Assembly (NCBI RefSeq): GCF_900444995.1
Contig: NZ_UAPQ01000006.1
Coordinates: forward strand, 248,001-312,000
Length of the DNA stretch: 64,000 nt
Direction of reading: 5' to 3'
Source: Actinomyces bovis
GTDB lineage: Bacteria > Actinomycetota > Actinomycetes > Actinomycetales > Actinomycetaceae
Shown: positions 1 to 8,955 of the stretch, in pieces
How the letters are laid out: every line of letters begins with the position of its first letter
Position numbering within the stretch: the first letter of the stretch is position 1
Program-made: the position numbers and the translations under genes
Notes under the pieces: model-generated
Seen by the model: the letters and a program-made list of their open reading frames with translations, nothing else
What the model was told of the DNA's origin: nothing
Database searches by the model: none

Positions 1-984
1 CTGCGGCGCAGCCAGCAGGCCTGCCTCCCCGCAGACCTCTTCCAGGCAGGTGCCTGCGCTCGTGACCACCGGGGTGCCGTAGGCCATGGCCTCCAGCACC
101 GGCAGTCCGAAGCCCTCCCAGAGCGAGGGGAAGGCGAAGACGCGAGCTCCCCGGTACGCCGCGGCCAGCTCCTCCTGGGGTAGACGGCCCAGCACGTGCA
201 CCCGCCCGGGCAGCTCCCTGAGCAGCTCCTGCTCCTGCGCGTCGCTGCCCCAGCCCTGCGGTCCCACCAGCACCAGGTCCAGGTCAGGGTGCTGGGGGGA
301 CAGCAGAGAAAATGCCCGCAGCAGCGTCGGCAGGTTCTTGCGTGGCTCGCGGGTGCCGGTCCACAGGACGTACTCGCGCTGCAGGCCGTGGGCGGCGCGG
401 AAGCGGGCTACTGCCGCCTCCTCGACGGGTAGGGTACGCACACCGTGGGGGATCACCTCGATGCGGCTGGCGGGGATGCCCTCCCGCACGCAGTCGTCAG
501 CAGTGGCACGGGAGGGGGTGATAACCACCCGGGCCTCTTGGCGGGTCCGCTCCAGGGAACGCTTGAAGTAGGTGTTGCCGCGACGGGTGAAGTGCTCCGG
601 GGAGCGCAGGAAGGCCAGGTCGTGCACGGTCACGGCCAGGGGCAGTCGGGTCCCCGGCACGGCCCAGGTGGTGGCGTGCACTACCTGGGCACCAGGTACC
701 ACCGACTCCGCCCTAGGCAGCCCGAGCCAGTTCCAGGACTCGTACAGGGCCGTGCGGGGCAGGAGCGAGTACCTGACCGGCAGCCGGGGCAGGCCCAGGT
801 CGACGGTGGTGGGGGAGGGCTGGTGCCTGGCGGCCAGTCCCGCCAGCCGGGCACCTTGGGCGTGCAGCGCCTGCGCCAGCTCCACGATGTAGGTGCCGGA
901 GCCACCCGGGACCGGCTGCCAGAGCTGCTCGATCACCAGGGCGACCTTTGGGGAGCGGTCAGGGAGTGGTGCGGTCTTGCTCAT
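1..984 (-). CDS. Glycosyltransferase family 4 (GT-B fold), 3' end outside window
   Basis: The reverse strand reads open for 328 codons from an ATG at 984 and runs off the left edge without a stop, so the C-terminus is missing. Early in the protein there is a PGGSGTY loop typical of the nucleotide-sugar GT-B N-domain. Further on are TREPRKNLPTLL and the donor-site E-x7-E motif in PSLWEGFGLPVLEAMAYG, as in GT4 mannosyl- and rhamnosyl-transferases. It should work on the cytoplasmic side, adding a sugar to a lipid-linked glycan. It is divergent from another GT4 gene starting at 1055, in a polysaccharide cluster. The donor and acceptor cannot be read from sequence. Confidence 0.9.
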   Translation of the reverse strand, partial: MSKTAPLPDRSPKVALVIEQLWQPVPGGSGTYIVELAQALHAQGARLAGLAARHQPSPTTVDLGLPRLPVRYSLLPRTALYESWNWLGLPRAESVVPGAQVVHATTWAVPGTRLPLAVTVHDLAFLRSPEHFTRRGNTYFKRSLERTRQEARVVITPSRATADDCVREGIPASRIEVIPHGVRTLPVEEAAVARFRAAHGLQREYVLWTGTREPRKNLPTLLRAFSLLSPQHPDLDLVLVGPQGWGSDAQEQELLRELPGRVHVLGRLPQEELAAAYRGARVFAFPSLWEGFGLPVLEAMAYGTPVVTSAGTCLEEVCGEAGLLAAPQ

Positions 985-1054
985 GGACCCAGGTTACGGT
1001 CTCAGCAGTCCGCTTATCGGCCCGGAGCGGGGGTCGGGAGGCTAGTCTGCGGGC

Positions 1055-2185
1055 ATGAAGGTACTCCTTGACGCCACCGCCATCCCTGCGAACCTGGGCG
1101 GTGTGGGCCGCTACGTGGACGACCTGGTCCCTGAGCTCATTAAGGAGGGCGTGAACCTGGCGCTCGCGGTGCAGGAGCGGGACGTGGCCCACTTCTCGGC
1201 CAAGGTGCCGCGCGCGCATCTGTTCCCGGTCCCACCGGTCCTGGAGAACCGGGCTGCCCGCCTGGCCTGGGAGCAGGTCGGGCTACCGGCGTTGGTGCGG
1301 CGTCTGCAGCCGGACGTGCTGCACTGCCCGCACTACACCTTTCCTTCCCTGCACAAGGTGCCGGTGGTGGTGACCCTGCACGACGCTACCTTCTTCTCTC
1401 ACCCGCAGGCTCATGGGCGTCTGAAACAGCGTTTCTTCACCACGGCGATCCGCCGGGCGGTGGCCGGGGCGGACGCCCTGGTGGTGCCTTCTGCCGCCAC
1501 CCGGGACGAGACCATGAAGTACGTGGGGGGTGAGGCATCCAGGTTCCACGTCGCCTACCACGGGGTGGACCAGCAGGTCTTCCACCCGGTGGACGACGCC
1601 GAGCGCGAGCGGGTGCGCAGGGCGCTGGGACTGGCAGAACGTAGCTACATCGGTTTCCTGGGCACCCTGGAGCCACGCAAGAACGTGCCCAACCTGGTGC
1701 GGGCCTGGGTGCAGGCCTTCCATGACGACCCCCAGGCCCCGGCCCTGGTGCTGGCAGGCGGCAAGGGGTGGGACCAGGAGGCGGAGCCAGCACTCGCGGC
1801 CGTGCCCAAGCACATGACCGTTCTGCGTCCGGGCTACCTGCCGCTGGAGGACCTTCCGGGCTTCCTGTCCGGCTCCGAGGTGCTGGCCTACCCCTCTATC
1901 GCCGAGGGCTTCGGGCTGCCGGTGCTGGAGGCCATGGCCTGCGGCGCGGCAGTGCTGACCACGCGCGAGACCAGCCTGCCGGAGGTGGGAGGCCAGGCTG
2001 TGGCCTACTGCGGGCTGGACGCGGCCTCTATCAGCCGGGCACTGGTGGAGCTGCACGTGGACGCTGGCCGGAGGGCCGAGCTGAGGCGTGCCGCCCAGGA
2101 ACGGGCCAGCTCCGAGCAGTTCAGCTGGCGTGCTTCAGCCCGGGCACACGTTGCCGCCTACCAGGAGGCACTGGCCCGGGGCTGA
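1055..2185 (+). CDS. Glycosyltransferase family 4 (GT-B fold)
   Basis: This is a complete 376-residue GT4 enzyme. The N-domain has the loop PANLGGVGRYVDDL. The C-domain has GTLEPRKNVPNL and the E-x7-E donor motif in PSIAEGFGLPVLEAMACG. A purine-rich GGGAGG lies a little upstream of the ATG, and the start is 70 bp from the divergent GT4 gene. Its length is normal for the family. It probably transfers mannose, rhamnose or a related sugar during assembly of the surface polysaccharide made by this cluster; the exact substrate is unknown. It is convergent with rmlCD. Confidence 0.92.
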   Translation: MKVLLDATAIPANLGGVGRYVDDLVPELIKEGVNLALAVQERDVAHFSAKVPRAHLFPVPPVLENRAARLAWEQVGLPALVRRLQPDVLHCPHYTFPSLHKVPVVVTLHDATFFSHPQAHGRLKQRFFTTAIRRAVAGADALVVPSAATRDETMKYVGGEASRFHVAYHGVDQQVFHPVDDAERERVRRALGLAERSYIGFLGTLEPRKNVPNLVRAWVQAFHDDPQAPALVLAGGKGWDQEAEPALAAVPKHMTVLRPGYLPLEDLPGFLSGSEVLAYPSIAEGFGLPVLEAMACGAAVLTTRETSLPEVGGQAVAYCGLDAASISRALVELHVDAGRRAELRRAAQERASSEQFSWRASARAHVAAYQEALARG

Positions 2186-2253
2186 GGTGCCGCCCGGTGC
2201 AGTGGCTGGGCTGGCGGGCCGGGGATGCCAAGAATCTTCTCCTCGGGCCAGCC

Positions 2254-2273
2254 AGCAGGTCTTCAGACCTGCT
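2254..2273. terminator. Short inverted repeat between convergent genes
   Basis: A 9-bp perfect inverted repeat (AGCAGGTCT and AGACCTGCT, 2-nt centre) lies at the junction of the convergent GT4 and rmlCD genes and overlaps the rmlCD stop codon. The loop is very tight and no T-run follows on either strand, so terminator function is only a guess. Confidence 0.3.
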
Positions 2274-3693
2274 ACTCGCCCAGGTACCGCTCCAGGCCCT
2301 CGGTCCAGCTCTCGGGGGTGAAGCCCGTGGCCGTCAGCTTGCTCAGGTCCAGGGTGCTGTGGGCTGGGCGGGGGGAGATACCCTCATGGCCTGCGTAGTA
2401 CTCCGCGGTGGTTACAGGGGAGACGTCCTGCGGGTTGTGCCCGGTGAGCTGGTAGACCAGCCTGGCAACCTCGTACCAGGAGGCGGCCGGGCCCGTGCCA
2501 GAGAGGTTGTAGGTGCCGTAGGGGGCCTGCGTGGACAGCAGGTGGATGATGCCTGCAGCCAGGTCCTTGGTGAAGGTCAGGCGCCCAACCTGGTCGCAGA
2601 CTACCTGCGGCTTGGTGCCCCGCCGGGCCAGCTCGGCCATGGTCCGCACGAAGTTGCGGCCCTCGCCCACGACCCAGCTGGTACGCACCAGGTAGTGCGT
2701 GGGGCAGGCGGTGGCAGCGGCGTCGCCCCCGGCCTTCGACTGCCCGTAGACACCCAGCGGGCTGGGGGCCTCGTCCTCCAGATGGGTCTCGGCGCTGCCG
2801 TCAAAGACGTACTCGCTGGAGACGTGCACCAGGGTCAGGCCGTGCCTGCTGGCGGCGCGGGCCAGGTGGGCCGGGCCGGTGGCGTTGGCCTGCCATGCCT
2901 GGCTACGTCCGGCTGCGCTCTGCGCCCCGTCGACGTCGGTCCAGCCAGCCGCGTTGACCACGACGTCGTAGGCAGACCAGTCAACCGCCTGCACGGTGGC
3001 GGGGTCGGAGATGTCGAAGTCGGGCAGGTCCACGCCGGTGGCCGTGAACCCGGCGGCGGGCAGCTGGCGCATCAGCTCGCGGCCCAGCTGGCCCTTGGCC
3101 CCCGTGACCAGCACGCGGCGTCCCCGGGCGGGCAGGGCGGGGAAGGGCGTGACCTGCTCCAGGCGCGGGTGGGCCTTGTCCTTGTCAGAGAGGATCGCCT
3201 GCTCCAGGGGGATGGGCCAGGGCACGGCCACCGTCTCGTCAGCCAGGTTCAGGAAGGTATACCGGGCCTCGGGGGACCAGTGGTCGTTCACCAGGTAGGT
3301 GTAGGCAGTGTTGGGCTCCAGGGTCTGGTAGGCGTTGCCCACGCCCTTGGGCACGTACACGGCTACTGAGGGGTCGATCTCACAGGTGTAGACCGTACCG
3401 AAGGTAGGGCCCTCACGCAGGTCCACCCAGGCGCCGAACACACGGCCGGTGGCCACGGAGACGAACTTGTCCCAGGGCTCGGCGTGGATGCCGCGGGTCA
3501 CGCCCACCTCGTCGTTGAAGGAGATGTTGTTCTGGACCGGCCCGAAGTCCGGCAGGCCGAGCGCCAGCATCTTCTCGCGCTGCCAGTTCTCCTTGAACCA
3601 GCCCCGGTTGTCCCCGTGGACAGTCAGGTCGATACGCAGGAAGCCAGGGATGGGCGTGGTCTCGATCCTCAGGGGCTTGGGGGTCATGGTCAT
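2272..3693 (-). CDS. rmlCD: Fused dTDP-4-dehydrorhamnose 3,5-epimerase / dTDP-4-dehydrorhamnose reductase
   Basis: This single 473-residue protein carries the last two steps of dTDP-L-rhamnose synthesis. Residues about 1-185 are the RmlC cupin epimerase (GDNRGWFKE, TRGIHAEPWDKF). Residues about 190-473 are the RmlD reductase, an NADPH-dependent SDR with Rossmann motif VTGAKGQLGREL and catalytic YGQSK. RmlC and RmlD are separate proteins in most bacteria, but this fusion recurs in Actinomyces and bifidobacteria. The start has an in-frame alternative ATG two codons later. rmlA is at 15256-16128 in this window and rmlB is not in it. The product feeds rhamnosyltransferases of the surrounding cluster. 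Confidence 0.95.
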   Translation of the reverse strand: MTMTPKPLRIETTPIPGFLRIDLTVHGDNRGWFKENWQREKMLALGLPDFGPVQNNISFNDEVGVTRGIHAEPWDKFVSVATGRVFGAWVDLREGPTFGTVYTCEIDPSVAVYVPKGVGNAYQTLEPNTAYTYLVNDHWSPEARYTFLNLADETVAVPWPIPLEQAILSDKDKAHPRLEQVTPFPALPARGRRVLVTGAKGQLGRELMRQLPAAGFTATGVDLPDFDISDPATVQAVDWSAYDVVVNAAGWTDVDGAQSAAGRSQAWQANATGPAHLARAASRHGLTLVHVSSEYVFDGSAETHLEDEAPSPLGVYGQSKAGGDAAATACPTHYLVRTSWVVGEGRNFVRTMAELARRGTKPQVVCDQVGRLTFTKDLAAGIIHLLSTQAPYGTYNLSGTGPAASWYEVARLVYQLTGHNPQDVSPVTTAEYYAGHEGISPRPAHSTLDLSKLTATGFTPESWTEGLERYLGE

Positions 3694-3794
3694 TGGCTGG
3701 TCCTCAGGTGGTTGCTGCTAGCGCCCGTGCGCGGGCGCAGGGGAACGCCGTGATTCTAGCCGGGAGCGCTCCGCAGGGGTATGACCCACCTGGT

Positions 3795-3829
3795 GTTCAT
3801 GGATGTTGGTTCATGGTCTATATTCGAAC
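3795..3829 (+). promoter_or_regulatory. Candidate leaderless promoter and direct-repeat operator of the lic operon
   Basis: A good -10 element TATATT lies at 3819-3824, five bases before the ATG at 3830, the spacing expected for leaderless transcription. Two exact copies of GTTCATGG (3795-3802 and 3809-3816) sit directly upstream in the -35 area, and TTCGAA follows at 3823-3828. No Shine-Dalgarno sequence precedes any of the candidate starts. The repeats are plausible binding sites for the MarR-like domain at the N-terminus of the gene's own product. Confidence 0.45.
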
Positions 3830-5689
3830 ATGCTGATGACTCTGCCGCACCTGAACGTGAGGTTCTCCTTGCCCAATGACCTGAGCCAAGGCCAGTTCGA
3901 CGTCCTGCACGCGCTCCACCGCACCCAGGCCGCCCTCACCCAGCGCCAGCTGGCCCAGTCCACCGGCATGAGCCTGGGAGCCGTCAACACCACGGTGCGG
4001 GCGCTGGAGGCCACCGGGCTCGTCAGGGACCGGCAGCTGACCCCGGCAGGCCGGGCCGCCCTGGAGCCCTACCGCGTGGAGAACGCCGTCATCATGGCCG
4101 CGGGTATGTCCAGCCGCTTCGCCCCCATATCCTACGAGCGCCCCAAAGGCACCCTCAAGGTGCGCGGCGAGGTCCTGATGGAGCGCCAGCTGCGCCAGCT
4201 CCAGGAGGCGGGCATAACCGACGTCACCATCGTCGTCGGCTACAAGAAGGAGTACTTCTTCCAGCTCGCCGAACGCTACGGGGCAAAGCTCGTGGTCAAC
4301 CGGGAGTACGCCTCACGCAACAACAACGGCTCCCTGTGGCTGGTGCGCGAGCAGCTGGGCAACACCTACGTGTGCTCCTCAGACGACTACTTCACCGTCA
4401 ACCCCTTCGAGTCGCACGTGTACAAGGCCTACTACTCGGCCCAGTACGCCTCCGGCCCCACCGAGGAGTGGTGCCTGACCACCGGCGCTGGCGGGCGGAT
4501 CACCGGCGCCACCGTAGGCGGGGCAGACGCCTGGACCATGCTCGGCCACGTCTACTTCGACCACGCCTTCTCCACCAAGTTCCGCGAGATCCTGGAACGC
4601 GTCTATCACCAGCCGCAGACCGCTCCCAAACTGTGGGAAGCCATCTACCTGGACCACATCAAAGAACTCGACATGGTCATCCGCAAGTACCCTGACGGGG
4701 TCATAAACGAGTTTGACTCCCTAGATGAACTGCGAGCCTTCGACCCCCACTTCCTGGAGAACCTGGATTCTGAGGTCTTCGACAATATCTCCACGGCGCT
4801 GGGCTGCTCCCCGGAAGAGATCACCGCCTTCTACCCACTCAAGCAGGGCATCACCAACCTCTCCTGCCACTTCGCAGTGGGTGACCAGGAGTATGTCTAC
4901 CGCCACCCGGGGGCTGGCACCGAACAGATTGTGGACCGCCAGGCCGAGTTTGAGGCCCTAGGGCTGGCCTCGGAACTGGGAGTGGACTCCACCTTCGTCG
5001 TCGGTGATCCCACCAAAGGCTGGAAGATCTCCCGCTTCATCCCCGAGGCCCGCAACCTGGACCCCAACAACGCCCAGGAACTGGAGGACGCCATGCGCAT
5101 GTGCCGCCAGGTTCACCAATCTGGTAGGCAGTTGTCCCGGAGCTTCGACTTTGTGACTGAGGGACTGCGGTACGAATCCCTGCTTAAGGGGCACGGCCCC
5201 ATCGACGTACCCGGCTATGAGGAGCTACGGACCAAGGTGCTGCGGCTCAAGGAACTAGCAGACGCAGACGGACTGGCGCTCGTACCCAGCCACAACGACT
5301 TTTTCCCACTTAATTTCCTGGTAGACCCCACCGGCAAGCTGGACCTGATCGACTGGGAATACGCTGGCATGTCTGATGAAGCCAGTGACTACGGCACCAT
5401 GGTGGTCTGTGCCGAACTCAACGAGGAACTGTCCGAGCGAGCCCTGCGCGCCTACCTGGGACGCCCAGCCACTCCGGTGGAAGAACGCCACTACCGGGCC
5501 TACGTCATCTTTGCCGGCTGGTGCTGGTATGTGTGGTCTTTGCTCAAAGAGCGTGAGGGCGACGACGTCGGCGAATGGCTGCTGGTCTACTACCGGCACG
5601 CCACCGGTGGCCTAGACGAGCTACTTACCCGCTACGAGCGGGCGCAGGACTTGGCTGATAACGCTTCCAAGACGGAGGTCCAGGCATGA
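3830..5689 (+). CDS. licCA: HTH - CTP:phosphocholine cytidylyltransferase (LicC) - choline kinase (LicA) fusion
   Basis: This is a three-domain protein of 619 residues. A MarR-type winged helix occupies about 12-75 (LSQGQFDVL, MSLGAVNTTVRALEATGLV). A LicC-like nucleotidyltransferase follows from about 84, with AAGMSSRF at 90-97 and ERPKG. From about 335 there is a LicA-type choline kinase with H488-N-D490 (SHNDFFPLNFL) and the metal-binding D508 (LIDWEYAG). The protein would phosphorylate choline with ATP and activate it to CDP-choline in the cytoplasm. It overlaps licB by 4 bp (ATGA). The start was chosen because ATG 3830 follows a -10 box closely; ATG 3803 and 3836 are alternatives. Specificity for choline rather than ethanolamine is inferred from the licB/licD context. 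Confidence 0.9.
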   Translation: MLMTLPHLNVRFSLPNDLSQGQFDVLHALHRTQAALTQRQLAQSTGMSLGAVNTTVRALEATGLVRDRQLTPAGRAALEPYRVENAVIMAAGMSSRFAPISYERPKGTLKVRGEVLMERQLRQLQEAGITDVTIVVGYKKEYFFQLAERYGAKLVVNREYASRNNNGSLWLVREQLGNTYVCSSDDYFTVNPFESHVYKAYYSAQYASGPTEEWCLTTGAGGRITGATVGGADAWTMLGHVYFDHAFSTKFREILERVYHQPQTAPKLWEAIYLDHIKELDMVIRKYPDGVINEFDSLDELRAFDPHFLENLDSEVFDNISTALGCSPEEITAFYPLKQGITNLSCHFAVGDQEYVYRHPGAGTEQIVDRQAEFEALGLASELGVDSTFVVGDPTKGWKISRFIPEARNLDPNNAQELEDAMRMCRQVHQSGRQLSRSFDFVTEGLRYESLLKGHGPIDVPGYEELRTKVLRLKELADADGLALVPSHNDFFPLNFLVDPTGKLDLIDWEYAGMSDEASDYGTMVVCAELNEELSERALRAYLGRPATPVEERHYRAYVIFAGWCWYVWSLLKEREGDDVGEWLLVYYRHATGGLDELLTRYERAQDLADNASKTEVQA

Positions 5690-6624
5690 GGTACGGCATC
5701 CTTTCCGGCGCCACCTGGGGCCTTGACACCGTCATTTTGGCCATGGCCGTGGCCCTGGCCCCCTTCCTAGGAGCCTCTGAGGCACCGCTGGCCAGCGCCC
5801 TGGTGCACGACCTAGCTAGTGCCCTGATCCTCTTGGCCTATATGGGTCTGCGCGGGCGCCTCTCCCACAGCCTGGCTGCCCTGCGCACCCGCAGTGGCAA
5901 AGTGGTGGTCTTAGGGGCACTGCTGGGCGGGCCAGTGGGCATGAGTGGCTATCTGGTGGCCATCAACAATATTGGCCCGGCCTACACCGCCATCATCTCC
6001 ACCTTCTACCCAGCCGTAGGCACCTTCCTGGCCTTTGTGTTCCTCAAGGAACGCCTGCGTCCTCACCAAGTGGTGGCGCTGCTGGTGGCCCTGGGCGCCA
6101 TAATCGCCATTGGCTGGTCTTCCTCCAACGATGCCACCCACGGCAACGCCTGGCTGGGTATCGCGGGAGCACTGGCCTGCGTGGTGGGCTGGGGCTCTGA
6201 AGCCGTGGTGCTCACCTGGGGCATGCGGGATGACGCCGTGGACAATGAGACGGCCCTGCACATACGTCAGACCACCTCCGCGCTCGCTTATCTGGTGGTG
6301 GTGGCCCCCTTGACCGGGGTCCTAGGCTTCAGCTTCCAAGCAGCCCTAACCCCAGCCACCGGCGTCATAGTGTTGGCCGCCCTGGCAGGCTCAACCTCAT
6401 ACTTGTTCTACTACAAGGCTCTGGGCACAATTGGGGCCTCACGTGGCATGGCTTTGAATATCTCCTACTCGGCTTGGGCGGTGGTGTTCGCCTTCCTGCT
6501 TCAGGGCAGTGTTCCCACGATCTTGCAGGTGGGCGGCTGCGTGGTGCTCCTGGTGGGCACAGTGCTGGCAGCCACCCCCAATTGGCGTGATCTGGGCCTC
6601 GGCCGTCAGTTCCGCCAGGCCTGA
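5686..6624 (+). CDS. licB: LicB-like choline permease (EamA/DMT superfamily)
   Basis: This 312-residue polytopic membrane protein shows about ten hydrophobic helices arranged as two EamA repeats. The first repeat ends in AIISTFYPAVGTFLAFVFLKERL, the usual end-of-repeat signature of drug/metabolite transporters. It starts inside the last codon of the HTH-LicC-LicA gene, so the two are translationally coupled. In lic operons the DMT member LicB imports choline for phosphocholine decoration, and this position supports the same role. Without the context it could only be called an EamA family transporter. Confidence 0.88.
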   Translation: MRYGILSGATWGLDTVILAMAVALAPFLGASEAPLASALVHDLASALILLAYMGLRGRLSHSLAALRTRSGKVVVLGALLGGPVGMSGYLVAINNIGPAYTAIISTFYPAVGTFLAFVFLKERLRPHQVVALLVALGAIIAIGWSSSNDATHGNAWLGIAGALACVVGWGSEAVVLTWGMRDDAVDNETALHIRQTTSALAYLVVVAPLTGVLGFSFQAALTPATGVIVLAALAGSTSYLFYYKALGTIGASRGMALNISYSAWAVVFAFLLQGSVPTILQVGGCVVLLVGTVLAATPNWRDLGLGRQFRQA

Positions 6625-6741
6625 GGTCGGCTGCACAGCCTGTGCCAGAATGACCCTTATTGGCGACGCCGTGCGACCTGCTGGGCCAGCGGCACCTTTG
6701 GTTCCCGTACCCAACCCATTTACCTCTAGGAGGGTGCCCTA

Positions 6742-7620
6742 ATGGCGTCTGATGCTGTGCATGACCCAGAGCTGCTGGCGCAGATCCACAAGCTGCTACT
6801 CAAGATGCTGGGCGACTTTGATGCCGCCTGCCGCCAGCTGGGCATCCCCTACTCGGTTTACGGCGGCACCATGATTGGCGCTATTCGACATCAGGGATTC
6901 ATTCCCTGGGACGACGACGTGGACGTGCTCATGACCCGGGAGGACTACGAGCGCTTCCTGCGGGAGGCGCCCGCGGTGATGGGAAGCTCCTACCGTTTTG
7001 ACAACACCCGCTCCCTGCCTGAATACCCCTATATGTTCACCAAGCTCGGCCTGGTTGACACCCTCCTGATTCCGGAGTTTGCCCGCAACGCCAAGTACCG
7101 CATGCCGGTGAGCATGGACCTTCTGCCTTTGGATACGGTGCCTAAAGACCCGGCCGCCTTCCGTTCCCAGAGCCGAGCCACCTGGCTGTGGGGCCGCCTA
7201 CTGTTCCTCACGGGCACCCCCACCCCGATGCTCATCAACACCCATGGCCCTAAGCGCTGGGCTATCTACACCGCCACGTCCTTGGCCTACTGGGGGATGC
7301 GGCTCGCCCGGGTCACTCCCCGGCGGCTTCAAAAGCTGTGGGAACGTGCGGCCACCCGGCACAACCAGGAGCCCACTGGGCGCTTCACCGACTTCTCCAT
7401 GCGGGACCCGGAGAACTGGGCGGTGGATTTAGAGGAGATTCAGCCCCCGCTGGATATGCCTTTTGAGAACATCACCGTGCAGGTCGCTCCCGCTTACGAC
7501 GCCATGATGCGCCGCACCTACGGGGACTACATGGAGCTACCGCCGCTGGAACAGCGCCGAAACCACAAGCCCGTAGAGGTTCAGCTCGGCCCCTACCTAG
7601 ACCCACAGCCTGAGGCCTAG
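6742..7620 (+). CDS. licD: LicD family phosphocholine transferase
   Basis: This 292-residue LicD family protein carries the nucleotidyltransferase-like core near its N-terminus: GGTMIGAIRHQGFIPWDDDVDV, split here as GGTMIGAIRH at 41-50 and the metal-binding W56-DDD-V-D61. A strong AGGAGGGTG ribosome site precedes the ATG. LicD proteins move phosphocholine (in some relatives other phospho-groups) from the CDP-activated form to a sugar of a surface glycan. It lies 117 bp after licB, with no obvious promoter, and 5 bp before a flippase gene. This suggests the glycan is modified before export. The acceptor sugar is unknown. Confidence 0.92.
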   Translation: MASDAVHDPELLAQIHKLLLKMLGDFDAACRQLGIPYSVYGGTMIGAIRHQGFIPWDDDVDVLMTREDYERFLREAPAVMGSSYRFDNTRSLPEYPYMFTKLGLVDTLLIPEFARNAKYRMPVSMDLLPLDTVPKDPAAFRSQSRATWLWGRLLFLTGTPTPMLINTHGPKRWAIYTATSLAYWGMRLARVTPRRLQKLWERAATRHNQEPTGRFTDFSMRDPENWAVDLEEIQPPLDMPFENITVQVAPAYDAMMRRTYGDYMELPPLEQRRNHKPVEVQLGPYLDPQPEA

Positions 7621-7625
7621 AGCAG

Positions 7626-8861
7626 ATGGCTTCTGAGACGCGTAGGGCCTCCCTGAAACGCGACTACCTCTGGAATACGGCCTCCTCCCTGATGAACGCG
7701 GCAGCCACCGTCATCATGGGCATGGCGGTGGCCCGAATGGGCACCTTGGAAGCTGCCGGCGTGTTCTCCCTGGCTCTAGCCATGGGCCAGCAGTTCCAGA
7801 CCCTAGGGGCCTACGAAGTACGCACTTACCAGGCTACTGACCTACGCGATGGACTGCCCTTCGGGGTGTACCTGTCCACCCGATACTTGACGGTCGCCCT
7901 CATGCTGTTGGGCATCTTCGGGGCGGTCCTGGCTTCACCCAGCGCCAGGGGTAGCGCCTTGGTGGTGGTGCTCATCGCCTCGCTTAAATGCTTTGAAGCA
8001 TTTGAGGACGTTATCTACACAGAGTTCCAGCGGGTAGGGCTGCTGCATGTGGGGGCGCGCGCCTGCTTCTGGCGCATGCTGCTTACCACCGTTGCTTTCT
8101 GCGCTGGTCTCGCGCTAGGCCATTCCTTGTGGCTCGGGGCGGTTGCGGGTCTGCTCACTGCCGCTGTGACCACTCTGGCGCTTTACATCCCCGCTATGCG
8201 TGGAGTGCTGCCTTGGCGGCCGCAGTGGTCCCGGAGTCAAATGAAGCGGCTGTTAATCGACTGCCTGCCACTCTTCCTGGGCTCTTTTATTGCCACCTAT
8301 TTGGCTAACGCCCCTAAGTACGCCATTGATCTGTACCTGGGTGAGGCCCAGCAAGGTTATTTCTTGATCTTGTTCATGCCAGCGATGGTGGTCAACCTGG
8401 TCTCCCTGATGGTTTTCCGGCCACTGCTCACCACGATGGCGCAGCGCTGGACCAGTGGCGACCTCACAGCTTTCAAGGCGATCATCCGGCGTGGGCTGTT
8501 GACGGTTGGGCTGGCCTCCGTGGTGGTGGCGGTGGTTACCTATTTGATTGGTGCCCCCCTGCTGGGGGCTGTCTTTGGCAAAGACGTGTCCGCCTTTGTG
8601 CCTGAACTCATGGTGCTGGTGGCAGGTGGTGCCCTGAATGCCGCCTCGGTGATCCTCTACTACGCCCTGACCACTATGCGCCTCCAGCGGCTGGTGTTCA
8701 TCGGCTACGTCGTCTGCGCTTTAGTGTCTACTGGGGCTATGGCGCTCCTGGTGCCTGCTGGCGGGCTCATGGGTGCCTGCATGGGGTACGCCTTAACGAT
8801 GGCTGCACTGGTGTTCGCTTTCCTGACTGGTATTTGGTATACGCGCAAAGGACGACGCTGA
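7626..8861 (+). CDS. Wzx-like polysaccharide/lipid-linked oligosaccharide flippase
   Basis: This 411-residue protein has about twelve hydrophobic helices and an MATE/MOP-type N-terminus (ASLMNAAATVIMGMAVARMG), where a cytoplasmic start precedes the first helix. Its overall pattern matches the O-antigen/teichoic-acid flippase family (Wzx). It begins 5 bp after licD and so is co-transcribed with it. The inferred job is to flip the undecaprenyl-linked, phosphocholine-bearing repeat unit across the membrane. The base composition looks less GC-rich than flanking housekeeping genes, as is common for polysaccharide genes, but this was not calculated. Confidence 0.82.
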   Translation: MASETRRASLKRDYLWNTASSLMNAAATVIMGMAVARMGTLEAAGVFSLALAMGQQFQTLGAYEVRTYQATDLRDGLPFGVYLSTRYLTVALMLLGIFGAVLASPSARGSALVVVLIASLKCFEAFEDVIYTEFQRVGLLHVGARACFWRMLLTTVAFCAGLALGHSLWLGAVAGLLTAAVTTLALYIPAMRGVLPWRPQWSRSQMKRLLIDCLPLFLGSFIATYLANAPKYAIDLYLGEAQQGYFLILFMPAMVVNLVSLMVFRPLLTTMAQRWTSGDLTAFKAIIRRGLLTVGLASVVVAVVTYLIGAPLLGAVFGKDVSAFVPELMVLVAGGALNAASVILYYALTTMRLQRLVFIGYVVCALVSTGAMALLVPAGGLMGACMGYALTMAALVFAFLTGIWYTRKGRR

Positions 8862-8955
8862 CAGCGCGTTTACTTCGGGTCTTGTCTGGGGATGATCACG
8901 GTAAAGATATGGCGCTGCTAAGGCAGCCTCTGGCACGGGGAAGCAAGACTGCGGT

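Noticed and set aside
1768-3369. 533-codon open frame on the + strand covering the end of a GT4 gene and most of rmlCD
   Set aside because: It is antisense to rmlCD, has no domain pattern, and is the kind of open frame expected opposite GC-rich genes.
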